A stretch of DNA of 64,000 nucleotides from WLND01 sp040398845 (lineage in GTDB: Bacteria; Actinomycetota; Actinomycetes; S36-B12): contig JBBATH010000001.1 of assembly GCA_040398845.1 (NCBI GenBank), forward strand, positions 310,001 through 374,000. Reading direction: 5' to 3'. Both the position numbers and the translations under genes were made by a program. The notes under the pieces were generated by a model. It saw only the letters and a program-made list of their open reading frames with translations. It made no database searches and was not told the DNA's origin. Position 1 is the stretch's first letter, and the number at the start of each line of letters is the position of its first letter. Below, in pieces: positions 48,505 to 56,410 of this stretch.

Positions 48505-49737
48505 CTATTGGGACGGAGCACGCACCGGCGGCGGCACGTCGCAGGTGCGTCCGGCGGGCCGGCCCGCGAATCTATCGGCGATCCATGCCACAACCGTAGG
48601 GCCGGCGACTACTGCGGTGGCCTGATGAGTGACCTCGCCGAGCCACAGCATCGAAATGGTTGAGCCAGCGGAGCACCACGATTGCTGAAGCATCGCATTG
48701 GGCCAGGCGAGCACAACCTGGTCGGCGGTGCTCTGAGCAATCATCACCGGCATGTCGGATGGAAGGGGCAAAGGCGTCTGATCTTGACCGGCCCCAGCCC
48801 ACGCCTTGTTCGTCAATGGGTCGGCGACGAAGTAGTTTTGACCAAGGTCTGTTCGGGCGAGTCCCTCAAGCCCGGCCACCTTGATGCACTCATTCGCGAG
48901 GCGCTCACTGTTCGCCAGTCCGCGGGCAGTGACGACACCTTCGAGGGGCAGGTCCGGATAGACGACCGACCATGACTGCTCGACCTCCGGTCCGATGACC
49001 CATCCGACCGGAGTGTTCCACTTCGCCCCGATGATGCGGTTGAGTTCAGCGGCGGGAGCCGCGGCCGCCACTGCGATCAGGTCGAGCTCTGGTGCCAAGG
49101 TTTTCGCGAGATGCCCGGTCCACAGCGACGAGTGCCCGCCCTGTGAGTGACCCCAAGCGATGAACTGGTTGCCGGCATGTGCCTCGGGCACGTTTCGTGC
49201 GGCCCGCACCGAGTTCACGACATCGCGGGCCTCGGCCTGAGCAACGAGATAGAGGTTAGGTCCGGGAGTGCCCATCCCCACGTAGTCGGTCGACACGACG
49301 ACCCAGCCGAGGTGCATCATCTCGCCCAGCCAGTTGTCCGTGTCCTGCAGGGGATTCGTCGAGCGCGAGGGGGTGCAGGCATCGCCCATGCCGAGGGTGC
49401 CATGGGCCCAGGCGACGACGGGTCGGCTCTCAGCGGGCGCAGGTCTCGAGGGAATGAAAAGCATGCCACCTGAGACGGCCCTTTCACCGTCGGGTCGCTG
49501 CGAGACGTAGAGCATGCGATAGCCGATGCCACCTTGGACATCGACCCCCAGTGGTTCGATACGGACGACGGTGCCGAGTTCTTGCGGCATTGGCGATGGT
49601 GGTTGGTAGAACTCGGCGAGGGCGCTTTGTCGCGTGGCCGTCGAGTCCTCAGATTCATCGACGAATATGAAGGTGCCGATGACGACGGAAGCGGCGAGCA
49701 CTGCCATGACGAGAAGGATCCACTTCAGGGCTCGCAT
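48505..49737 (-). CDS. Exported or membrane-anchored secretory lipase-like alpha/beta hydrolase
   Basis: 410 residues. An N-terminal helix (ALKWILLVMAVLAASVVIGTFIFV) acts as signal anchor. The catalytic elbow is FIAWGHSQGGHSS near residue 190, with VVAWAHGTLG forming the oxyanion region; AQSTADQVV and EVTHQATAV supply plausible Asp and His. It resembles secretory lipases (LIP family) of actinobacteria. ATG 49737 follows a leaderless -10; the longer open frame to 50040 runs antisense to the next gene. Ends 2 bp from the DUF3040 stop, tail to tail. Confidence 0.8.
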   Translation of the reverse strand: MRALKWILLVMAVLAASVVIGTFIFVDESEDSTATRQSALAEFYQPPSPMPQELGTVVRIEPLGVDVQGGIGYRMLYVSQRPDGERAVSGGMLFIPSRPAPAESRPVVAWAHGTLGMGDACTPSRSTNPLQDTDNWLGEMMHLGWVVVSTDYVGMGTPGPNLYLVAQAEARDVVNSVRAARNVPEAHAGNQFIAWGHSQGGHSSLWTGHLAKTLAPELDLIAVAAAAPAAELNRIIGAKWNTPVGWVIGPEVEQSWSVVYPDLPLEGVVTARGLANSERLANECIKVAGLEGLARTDLGQNYFVADPLTNKAWAGAGQDQTPLPLPSDMPVMIAQSTADQVVLAWPNAMLQQSWCSAGSTISMLWLGEVTHQATAVVAGPTVVAWIADRFAGRPAGRTCDVPPPVRAPSQ

Positions 49738-49783
49738 GGTGGCGACGGTAGCCCCCCGACTCCCGGTGGCCCATGATGGGGTC
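49738..49783. promoter_or_regulatory. Divergent leaderless promoters, lipase and VDL-repeat gene
   Basis: Minus strand: TACCGT (49750-49745), 7 nt, ATG 49737. Plus strand: CATGAT ends 6 nt before ATG 49784. No ribosome-binding sites on either side. Confidence 0.4.
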
Positions 49784-50377
49784 ATGTCAGGGAGCACGGA
49801 ACTCGTCGTCGTAGTAAGGCAGCAGCCTCGTCGGGCTCCAAGCCCGCTTGAGATGCTTCGGTCGGTGGTGAGCGGAGCCGCGTCGACAGTGGCGCTGGGC
49901 GTGGACCGGGTGGTGTCTGGGACGGTGAATGAGACACTTGACCGAGTTGTGCCCCCGGTTCTGGCCGCCGTTCTTGATCGACTTGACCTCACTCGGTTGG
50001 TGATCGAGCGGGTTGATCTCAGCCGGGTGGTGCAGGCCACGCTGGATCAGATGGATCTCACGCAACTGGTTCTCGATCGTGTTGATGTTGACCGCATCGT
50101 CGATAAGGCGGATCTCGAACGGATCATCGATCGACTACCACTCGTTGACCTGGCCAACTACATCGTCGATGAAGTCGACCTGCCGCGGATTATTCGCGAG
50201 TCGACCGGTGGCATCGCGACCGACGCGATCAACGCGGTGCGTATTCAGTCGATCGGGGTCGACCAGATGATCACCCGAATCACCGATGCAATGCTGTTGA
50301 GACGGAAGGCCCGGGTGACGACTGCTCCGGGCGAGGCCGCCCAATCAGGCGCTATTCAGGAGGATGAAACCTCATGA
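49784..50377 (+). CDS. RDD-associated protein with VDL-type degenerate repeats
   Basis: 197 residues. From about residue 66 a run of short degenerate units follows: LDLTRLVIE, VDLSRVVQA, MDLTQLVLD, VDVDRIVDK, ADLERIID, VDLANYIVD, VDLPRIIRE, then a conserved tail STGGIATDAINAVRIQSIGVDQMI. Similar proteins stand beside RDD genes in other actinobacteria. The repeats suggest a superhelical or amphipathic membrane-surface protein; function unknown. Its stop overlaps the RDD start by ATGA. Confidence 0.75.
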   Translation: MSGSTELVVVVRQQPRRAPSPLEMLRSVVSGAASTVALGVDRVVSGTVNETLDRVVPPVLAAVLDRLDLTRLVIERVDLSRVVQATLDQMDLTQLVLDRVDVDRIVDKADLERIIDRLPLVDLANYIVDEVDLPRIIRESTGGIATDAINAVRIQSIGVDQMITRITDAMLLRRKARVTTAPGEAAQSGAIQEDETS

Positions 50378-50922
50378 AGTTCAGTGAGTATGAGGCGTTC
50401 GTCGCTTCTGGCCAGAGAACTGAGGTTGGTGACTCTTCGGTTCCAAAGCAAGCTCGGCCCTTTCAAGGTCATCGGGCAGGGCTCGTGACACGGGCGCTTG
50501 CGGCGCTCATCGATTTGGGGCTTGTTGCACTGACGGTCATCGCCCTTAATGCCATCGCCGCGATTATTCGCTTCCTCGTTGTGCGGACATCGGGCTTGGA
50601 CGTCCCGCATCTCCAGTGGTCGATCGTGCTTGGCGCCGGTTTGCTCTGGTGCAATTGGACGTGGGGCTGGGCTCTGACCGGGCGTACCTTCGGTGGCCAC
50701 ATCATGGGACTGCGCGTGGTGAGTCGATCGGGCGATGCCCTGGGCTGGGCAACAGCTGCGGTGCGGGCCGTGTTCTGCCTGGCCTTCCCAATAGGCCTGA
50801 TGTGGGTGCTGGTGAGCCGGTCCAATCGCTCGTTTCAGGACACCTTCATGCGGACGAGCGTCATCTACGACTGGGTGATGTCGATCCCATCAGTGCCGGA
50901 GGAGATTCCGCCGAAGGACTAG
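50374..50922 (+). CDS. RDD family membrane protein
   Basis: 182 residues with three or four membrane helices. RAGLVTRALAALIDLGLVALTVIALN holds the conserved Arg and Asp of RDD, and GRTFGGHIMGLRVVSRSGDALGWATAAVRAVFCLAFPIGLMW completes the family. RDD proteins are linked to ion transport or membrane homeostasis, not firmly assigned. Coupled to the VDL-repeat gene and overlapping the DUF3048 gene by 62 bp tail to tail. Confidence 0.87.
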   Translation: MKFSEYEAFVASGQRTEVGDSSVPKQARPFQGHRAGLVTRALAALIDLGLVALTVIALNAIAAIIRFLVVRTSGLDVPHLQWSIVLGAGLLWCNWTWGWALTGRTFGGHIMGLRVVSRSGDALGWATAAVRAVFCLAFPIGLMWVLVSRSNRSFQDTFMRTSVIYDWVMSIPSVPEEIPPKD

Positions 50923-52009
50923 CGCTCGCAGTTGAACGAGTGCTGATTTTGGCCGTCCGATCTCGATCGAGCAGGACAATCCACTGCTGCCCGGGCTTGA
51001 AGGGCATCGGGGAACCGTCCGCCCTGGTAAAGGTGGTGCCGGAGTCTGCATCCGGACGCTCCCAAGTGACGTCCCATGACCGTCCGTCACGCAGGATGAT
51101 GGCTTTCCCGCGGCCGATTGTTTGGGCGTGTGGCGTGTTGCCGCCGCCCTCGTCGAAGTATTCCGAGGGTTTCTGGTCGACGTATTGGACCACGACCGTG
51201 GCAGCGTTCTGTCCGCGATCATTCCCCTCGGCCCGTGCGCGCTTGCCGTTGAGTTGCACTCGATAGAGGCCTGATACCTCGTCGTAGGTGAAGCCTGCGC
51301 TGGCATAACTCCATTCGACGCGCACCTTCTCTGCCGGAAGGCCGCCGATGGGGGGTTCCTGAGAGAAGGTGAAACCCATGTCATGGTCATGGGTGGCGTC
51401 GGTAGCGCGCTTGAGGCCGATTCCCCCGTTGAGGAAGTAGTTGTACGGTGCCCGCCGGTCGAAGTCCCGGGTGTAGCTCGAGGCTCCTTTGTTGGGGGAG
51501 ATGTCGATGAAGGATGCGTCGGCCAGTTTTGGGAGGAGCTTGTGCTGCGCGCCTGAGTAGGCGAACGCCGGGCTCCCGTACTGCGCGAGGAGGTCGATAT
51601 CAGTGATGCGTGCTGACCTCACAGGCCCGATGCGCTGGGGGATCGTGCTTGAAAACACCGCAGCCAGCCGGGTGATGCCGTATTCGACTTCTTCGATATA
51701 GACGATGTCGGCGTAGGCGAGGCCCGCGTGGGGTTGGGCATTGCGCGTGTTGTCGAGTTTGACGACGAGAACGGGTGCAGGTGATGTTTCAGGCAGTCCG
51801 GTGAGCGGTGACGCAGGGAGCTTCGCTGGGGATGGCGTGATGACCGGGGATGGCGTTGTTGCTGGACCGGCGAACGATGACTCGGTGGCTGTTGGGCTTG
51901 CTGGTCCGGAGCAGGAGGCGAGCGTGGCAATCGCCGGGACCGCGATCACCAGCGCGACGATGATGACGGAGTTTCTCACTGCCGCAACGGACACTCGGCT
52001 CGCTCGCAT
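50861..52009 (-). CDS. DUF3048 (YerB-like) lipoprotein
   Basis: 382 residues. Signal sequence VIIVALVIAVPAIATLASC ends in a lipobox-like LASC, then a Ser/Thr/Pro linker (PTATESSFAGPATTPSPVITPSPAK) and the DUF3048 body: PLTGLP, VVKLDNTRNAQPHAGLAYADIVYEE-like VYIEEVEYGITRLAAVFSS, RIGPVRSARITDIDL. Predicted outer-surface lipoprotein of unknown function. ATG 52009 follows TAGGGT by 6 nt on the minus strand. The last residues are encoded over the end of the RDD gene. Confidence 0.85.
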   Translation of the reverse strand: MRASRVSVAAVRNSVIIVALVIAVPAIATLASCSGPASPTATESSFAGPATTPSPVITPSPAKLPASPLTGLPETSPAPVLVVKLDNTRNAQPHAGLAYADIVYIEEVEYGITRLAAVFSSTIPQRIGPVRSARITDIDLLAQYGSPAFAYSGAQHKLLPKLADASFIDISPNKGASSYTRDFDRRAPYNYFLNGGIGLKRATDATHDHDMGFTFSQEPPIGGLPAEKVRVEWSYASAGFTYDEVSGLYRVQLNGKRARAEGNDRGQNAATVVVQYVDQKPSEYFDEGGGNTPHAQTIGRGKAIILRDGRSWDVTWERPDADSGTTFTRADGSPMPFKPGQQWIVLLDRDRTAKISTRSTASASPSAESPPALMGSTSPSRR

Positions 52010-52021
52010 TCCGCGACCCTA
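52010..52021 (-). promoter_or_regulatory. Leaderless-type -10 of the DUF3048 gene
   Basis: Minus-strand TAGGGT (52021-52016), 6 nt before ATG 52009. Confidence 0.5.
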
Positions 52022-52175
52022 ACCCAGCCGGTCCGGCATCCGCGCGCGATGACGGAATTGGGCCGGTTCCGGGTCAGCTTCGTGTCGCGACGTTCCACGG
52101 TGCCAAAACGACCTTCAGTACGTCGTCGGATCGAGTATCCGAGACGCATTCGGGGGCATGAAGGCTCAAGGGAAG

Positions 52176-52241
52176 TGGAGGGAAGTCTGCAAAATGCCAC
52201 CCAAAATGGTTGACGGTGGAGCAAAGTGGAGTACAGTGGCG
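52176..52241 (+). promoter_or_regulatory. mraZ promoter with three MraZ-binding-type repeats
   Basis: TGGAG (52217-52221), TGGAG (52227-52231) and TGGCG (52237-52241) are direct repeats with exactly 10-bp period; a further TGGAG is at 52176. The middle one reads AAAGTGG, the known Gram-positive mraZ box core. TACAGT (52232-52237) between the last two is the likely -10. MraZ is known to bind such repeats and repress its own operon, so autoregulation of the dcw cluster is predicted here. Confidence 0.8.
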
Positions 52242-52245
52242 GGAC

Positions 52246-52284
52246 ATGGCTCAACCAGAGTGGTTATCGATGCAGGAGAGGTGA
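52246..52284 (+). CDS. Twelve-codon leader ORF abutting mraZ
   Basis: Encodes MAQPEWLSMQER. Its ATG is 8 nt after the TACAGT -10, and its TGA (52282-52284) is directly followed by the mraZ GTG 52285. The AGGAG of mraZ (52274-52278) lies inside it. Translation is inferred from position; the peptide shows no strong bias. Confidence 0.35.
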   Translation: MAQPEWLSMQER

Positions 52285-52725
52285 GTGAGGCTGGTGTTTC
52301 TTGGCACCCACGCCCCGCGCCTCGACGACAAGGGCCGGCTCGTCCTACCAGCGAAATTCCGCGATGCTTTGGCCCCCGGCCTCGTCCTCACCAAGGGACA
52401 GGATCGGTCAATCGTCGTGTGGCCCGCCGCCGAGTTCACCGCCTACGCGGCCCGGCTCGGCGAGGCTTCCCGGTCCGACGAACGGGCCCGCGCCTATCTA
52501 CGAGTGCTCTTCTCCAGCGCCTTCGACGAGCAGCCCGACAAGCAAGGACGGGTCACGCTGCCGCCAGCACTTCGCGAGTATGCCGGGCTCGACCGCGACG
52601 TCATCGTCGTCGGCAATGGGCAGACCGTGGAGATCTGGGACGCAACTGCATGGACCGCGTACCTCGTGAGCAATGAGGACGCATATTCATCGATCAATGA
52701 GGAGGTCATCCCCGGCCTCCTGTGA
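52285..52725 (+). CDS. mraZ: Transcriptional regulator MraZ
   Basis: 146 residues with the two SpoVT/AbrB-like repeats: FLGTHAPRLDDKGRLVLPAKFRDAL near the N-terminus and AFDEQPDKQGRVTLPPALREYAGL near 80-105. It forms a ring binding TGGNN repeats and represses the division/cell-wall cluster. GTG 52285 is six bases after AGGAG; GTG 52294 would fit the shorter family N-terminus but is 15 bases away. First gene of the dcw cluster. Confidence 0.93.
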   Translation: MRLVFLGTHAPRLDDKGRLVLPAKFRDALAPGLVLTKGQDRSIVVWPAAEFTAYAARLGEASRSDERARAYLRVLFSSAFDEQPDKQGRVTLPPALREYAGLDRDVIVVGNGQTVEIWDATAWTAYLVSNEDAYSSINEEVIPGLL

Positions 52726-52976
52726 CGTCGTTGCGAGGTGAGGTCTCCACCCGCTCCATGCACGGTTCCTGACGCACTTCCCCGGCGCCAGGGACCAGAA
52801 CATGCGGGAGCGGGCGGGGACCTGACCTCGCGATAGGCGAGGCAACGCCAAGGCATCAGACACGACCCCCAGCCCAGCAGGACATGAATAAGCACGGAAT
52901 CGGCACAACGATCACCTCATGAATCGACTCGGCGTCGTCCGCGATCGCACGACCGGAAACGAACAGGAGATGGGCC
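52726..52976. other. mraZ-rsmH spacer
   Basis: About 250 bp. Contains a short hairpin CCTCGC (52826-52831) / GCGAGG (52837-52842) with a 5-nt loop, without a U-tract. A second promoter for the cell-division genes may lie here, but no convincing -35/-10 pair is seen. The small ORF at the end is listed separately. Confidence 0.4.
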
Positions 52977-53108
52977 ATGGCCATCATTACGGCGCCCTCA
53001 CGCGCAACCAGGCAGGCGGTACGAGACCTCGCCGTTCTGCTCGCCTCGCTCGCCCTGACCGGTGGGACCATGGTGACCCTCGCGATCCTGGTCCGCACCT
53101 GGAGCTGA
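52977..53108 (+). CDS. Small single-TM protein between mraZ and rsmH
   Basis: 43 residues, a frame too short for ordinary gene finding. AGGAG at 52965-52969 is 7 nt before ATG 52977. The protein has a positively charged N-terminus (TAPSRATRQAVRD), one hydrophobic helix (about 18-39, LAVLLASLALTGGTMVTLAILV) and ends RTWS. Third codon positions are GC-rich as in neighbours. The stop is 8 bp before the rsmH start, so it is probably co-translated. I know of no named gene at this place; a divisome-associated micro-protein is a guess. Confidence 0.6.
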   Translation: MAIITAPSRATRQAVRDLAVLLASLALTGGTMVTLAILVRTWS

Positions 53109-53116
53109 ACTGACCC

Positions 53117-54073
53117 ATGGCTCCCATCGAACGTCACGTGCCGGTCATGCGGCAACGCGTCCTCGCGATCCTGGCTCCCGCGATCCAGCAGCCGGGAGCC
53201 GTCCTCGTCGATGCCACTCTTGGACTTGGCGGCCATGCGGCATTCGCCCTCGAGCGATTTCCTGACCTCCGCCTCATCGGGATCGATCGTGATCGGGTGG
53301 CACTTGACCTGTCTCGGGAGCGACTCGAACCCTTCGGACCCCGGGCAACCCTCATTCACGCCGTTTATGACGAGTTGCCGGAGGTGCTTGCTTCGCTGGG
53401 CATCGCGACGGTTCACGGCATCCTCTTCGACCTCGGGGTCTCATCGATGCATCTGGACGAGGCTGGGCGTGGATTCGCCTACTCCGTCGACGCCCCGCTC
53501 GACATGCGCATGGACCAGGGCTCAGGCCTCACAGCGGCAGATGTGGTCAATACCTACGACACTGCGGCGCTCATTCGCATCCTGCGTGACTTTGGTGAGG
53601 AGCGTTTCGCACCCCGTATCGCTTCGAGGATCGTCCGGGAGCGCGCGATCGCTCCGTTCACCAACTCCGGTCGACTCGTCGACCTTGTTAGGGATTCCAT
53701 CCCCGCTGCTACCCGCAGGACAGGTGGAAATCCGGCGAAACGTACGTTCCAGGCGCTGAGGATCGAGGTCAACGAGGAGCTTTCCGTCCTCGAGCGAGCG
53801 ATCCCCGTCGCACTCGACAGCCTTGCCGTCGGGGGTCGCATCGTTGTGATGGCATATCAGTCCCTTGAGGACCGAATCGTCAAGCGAGCACTGGCGGAGG
53901 GTTCAAGGGTCAGGGCTCCGCACGGCCTTCCTGTCATCCCGGCGTCAATGCAGCCCTGGCTTCAACTCCTCACCCGGGGGGCAGAGAAGCCGACGGACGC
54001 CGAACTGACCGAGAACCCGAGATCCGCGTCGGTCCGGGTCCGCGCGGCCGAGCGTGTGGCCGTGGCGGCATGA
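53117..54073 (+). CDS. rsmH: 16S rRNA (cytosine1402-N4)-methyltransferase
   Basis: 318 residues. HVPVMRQRVLAIL, DATLGLGGHAAFAL (SAM site), GILFDLGVSSMHLDEAGRGFAYSVDAPLDMRMD and the C-terminal NEELSVLERAIP and SLEDRIVKRAL are RsmH (MraW) signatures. It methylates C1402 in the ribosomal P site. ATG 53117; stop overlaps ftsL by ATGA. Confidence 0.95.
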   Translation: MAPIERHVPVMRQRVLAILAPAIQQPGAVLVDATLGLGGHAAFALERFPDLRLIGIDRDRVALDLSRERLEPFGPRATLIHAVYDELPEVLASLGIATVHGILFDLGVSSMHLDEAGRGFAYSVDAPLDMRMDQGSGLTAADVVNTYDTAALIRILRDFGEERFAPRIASRIVRERAIAPFTNSGRLVDLVRDSIPAATRRTGGNPAKRTFQALRIEVNEELSVLERAIPVALDSLAVGGRIVVMAYQSLEDRIVKRALAEGSRVRAPHGLPVIPASMQPWLQLLTRGAEKPTDAELTENPRSASVRVRAAERVAVAA

Positions 54074-54600
54074 GCATCACCAGCCTCAATGACCGCAGGC
54101 CATTGCCGAAGCCCACGTCAACCGAGTACGCCACTCGCGGTGCTCACGCTCGAAAGGGACAGGGGCTTGCGCTGCGCGTTGTCGCACCACCTCGCTCAGA
54201 GCGTGGAGGGCGGGGCCTGTTCATCCTCATCGTCATCGTGCTGCTAGGCGGCGGGTTCCTCGCGAACCTCCTCATCAACACGTCAATGGCTCAGGGTGCA
54301 TTCCAGATCGGTGACCTACAGCAAGCCGCGACAAAGCTGAGTGAGGAGCAGGCCGTGCTCCGCGAGCAGGTGGGTGCGCTCTCCGCGCCTACCGCCTTGG
54401 AAGCCAAGGCGCGCGCCCTCGGCATGATCCCGACCGACTCACCAGTCTTCCTGAGCGTCCCAGGGGGAACGGTCATCGGTAAGCCCGCTCCCGCCGGGGC
54501 CGCAGCAGAAAAGAAGAAGAACAAGAAGGCGAACGACAGTGGGTCTGCAGATACGGACTCGACGCCAGTCAACGAGGGATCGACGGAGTCGACGAGATGA
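54070..54600 (+). CDS. ftsL: FtsL-like septum formation protein
   Basis: 176 residues: basic cytoplasmic segment 1-49, one membrane helix about 50-70 (LFILIVIVLLGGGFLANLLI), then a coiled-coil-like QIGDLQQAATKLSEEQAVLREQVGALSAPTALEAKARALGM and a Lys/Asn/Ala tail. Topology, size and place between rsmH and ftsI identify an actinobacterial FtsL, a bitopic partner of FtsB/FtsQ in septal synthesis. Low sequence identity is normal for the family. ATGA overlaps on both sides. Confidence 0.82.
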   Translation: MSITSLNDRRPLPKPTSTEYATRGAHARKGQGLALRVVAPPRSERGGRGLFILIVIVLLGGGFLANLLINTSMAQGAFQIGDLQQAATKLSEEQAVLREQVGALSAPTALEAKARALGMIPTDSPVFLSVPGGTVIGKPAPAGAAAEKKKNKKANDSGSADTDSTPVNEGSTESTR

Positions 54601-56405
54601 CGCAGACCCGGGCACCAGTTCGCGCCAAGCCGCTTCGCGATTCACGCGGATATCGACGCCCGGTGAGTCGGGACTTCCTCACTCTGGGCGACCCACGCAA
54701 ACGCGGCATTGCCCTCATGGTCATAACCCTTCTAGTGCTCAGTGGATTCGCAGTGCGGCTTGTCGAACTTCAGGCAGTGAAGGGTCAGGCCCTCGCTGGC
54801 GAGGCACTCGACCAGCGGCTGCGAACCGTGATTCTCCCCGCGCTGCGTGGCTCGATCATGGATGCAAAGGGGGAGATTCTGGCGGCGACGGTCGAGTCCC
54901 GCGATCTCACTGCCGACCAGACGATGATCGTGGACCCACGTTCCGCTGCAAGCGAACTAGCACCGATCCTCGGGGTTGATCCTCAGGCACTTGCCCTGAA
55001 GCTCACCGGCGATCGACGCTTCGTCGTCATCGAGAAGGGCCTAACGCAGGAGACCTGGCGACGTATCGAGGAGCTTCGGATTCCTGGGATCGTTGGCTCG
55101 TCTTCATCGCGACGCATCTACCCGGCGGATGATCTCGCGGCGAACGTCGTGGGTTTCGTTGGGGCTGATGGGGCTGGTCTCGAAGGCATTGAGTTCGCGT
55201 TTGACGAGCAACTCGCTGGGGTTGAGGGTACGACGACCTATGAGCGGGGGCCGGGTGGGAATGCCATCCCCACCGCGGAGAAGACCCGAGTCGAGGCGAC
55301 CTCTGGCGTCGATATCACCCTGACGATCGATCGCGATATTCAATACATTGCCCAGCAGGTCCTTGCGGAGAAGGTGAAGAGTTCGCGCTCAGACAGTGGA
55401 ACCGTTGTCGTGATGGATCCACGCACCGGGTACATTCTCGCCCTTGCCACCGAGCCGACCTTCAACCCGAACGAGGTCTCGAAGGCGCCGGCGAGCCAAC
55501 GGGGTAACCGCGCGCTCCGCGACGTATACGAGCCTGGCTCGACGAGCAAGGTAATGACCCTGGCCGCTGTCATCAACGAGGGCGCATCCAATATCAATGC
55601 CACCTTCAAGGTGCCCGGCAGCCTAGAGCGTGGTGGCAAAGTCTTTCGAGATCACGATGCACACGGTGCGGAGGTGCTCACTCTCACCGGGATCATGGCG
55701 AAGTCCAGCAACATCGGGGCGATCATGGCCTCCGAGCGGATCGGCGGGCAGGTATTGCTCGGCTACCTGAAGAAGTTCGGTATCGGCGAGAAGACGGGAC
55801 TCAACTTTCCGGGAGAGGGGCCCGGAAGCGTCCCTTCCTACTCGGACTGGTCTCCGACAACCTTCCCGACCATCGCCTTCGGGCAAGGGCTGAGCCTCAA
55901 CAGCGTTCAGGCGGCGAGCATTTTCACGACGATCGCCAACGATGGTGTGCGCATCGAGCCCTCGCTCGTCGCGTCCGTTACGAAACCGGACGGCACGGCG
56001 GTTCCCCTTCCCGCACCGAAAACAACCCGCGTGGTGTCGCCGGGGACGGCTGCCCAGATCCGCCTTATGTTGGAGGCGGTCGTCGGTGAAGGTGGGACGG
56101 CCCCAAATGCCGGGATCCGGGGTTACCGCGTTGGTGGCAAGACGGGAACGGCTCAGATGTTCGACCCCGTGAACGGTGGCTACGGTAAAGGGGTGGTGGC
56201 ATCATTCATCGGGATGGCACCGATCGATGATCCCCAACTTGTCGTCGCGGTCTCCCTCGTGAACCCGAAGAAGGGACGCTACGGAGGCCAGTTGGCCGGC
56301 CCGGTCTTCAAGCGGGTTATGACCTATGCACTTCAGGCGCGCCAGATTCCGCCGACGGGCACGAAACCTCCGAACTTGCCACTCGTCGTCGCCGGCAAGC
56401 AGTAG
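54597..56405 (+). CDS. ftsI: Peptidoglycan transpeptidase FtsI (PBP3)
   Basis: 602 residues. One N-terminal TM helix near 40-60, dimerisation domain starting RGSIMDAKGEILAATVE, and transpeptidase with EPGSTSKVMTLAA (nucleophile in STSK), SSNIGAI (SxN) and GKTGTAQ (KTG). Septal D,D-transpeptidase acting outside the membrane with FtsW. Starts by ATGA overlap with ftsL. Confidence 0.95.
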   Translation: MTQTRAPVRAKPLRDSRGYRRPVSRDFLTLGDPRKRGIALMVITLLVLSGFAVRLVELQAVKGQALAGEALDQRLRTVILPALRGSIMDAKGEILAATVESRDLTADQTMIVDPRSAASELAPILGVDPQALALKLTGDRRFVVIEKGLTQETWRRIEELRIPGIVGSSSSRRIYPADDLAANVVGFVGADGAGLEGIEFAFDEQLAGVEGTTTYERGPGGNAIPTAEKTRVEATSGVDITLTIDRDIQYIAQQVLAEKVKSSRSDSGTVVVMDPRTGYILALATEPTFNPNEVSKAPASQRGNRALRDVYEPGSTSKVMTLAAVINEGASNINATFKVPGSLERGGKVFRDHDAHGAEVLTLTGIMAKSSNIGAIMASERIGGQVLLGYLKKFGIGEKTGLNFPGEGPGSVPSYSDWSPTTFPTIAFGQGLSLNSVQAASIFTTIANDGVRIEPSLVASVTKPDGTAVPLPAPKTTRVVSPGTAAQIRLMLEAVVGEGGTAPNAGIRGYRVGGKTGTAQMFDPVNGGYGKGVVASFIGMAPIDDPQLVVAVSLVNPKKGRYGGQLAGPVFKRVMTYALQARQIPPTGTKPPNLPLVVAGKQ

Positions 56406-56410
56406 TCCAC

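Noticed and set aside
48505..50040. 511-residue open frame extending the lipase upstream
   Set aside because: The extra N-terminus runs antisense to the VDL-repeat gene; ATG 49737 has a signal anchor and a leaderless -10.
52919..53113. 64-codon frame between mraZ and rsmH
   Set aside because: Arg/His/Pro-rich composition typical of a shadow frame; the 43-codon frame at 52977 has the ribosome-binding site and a TM helix.
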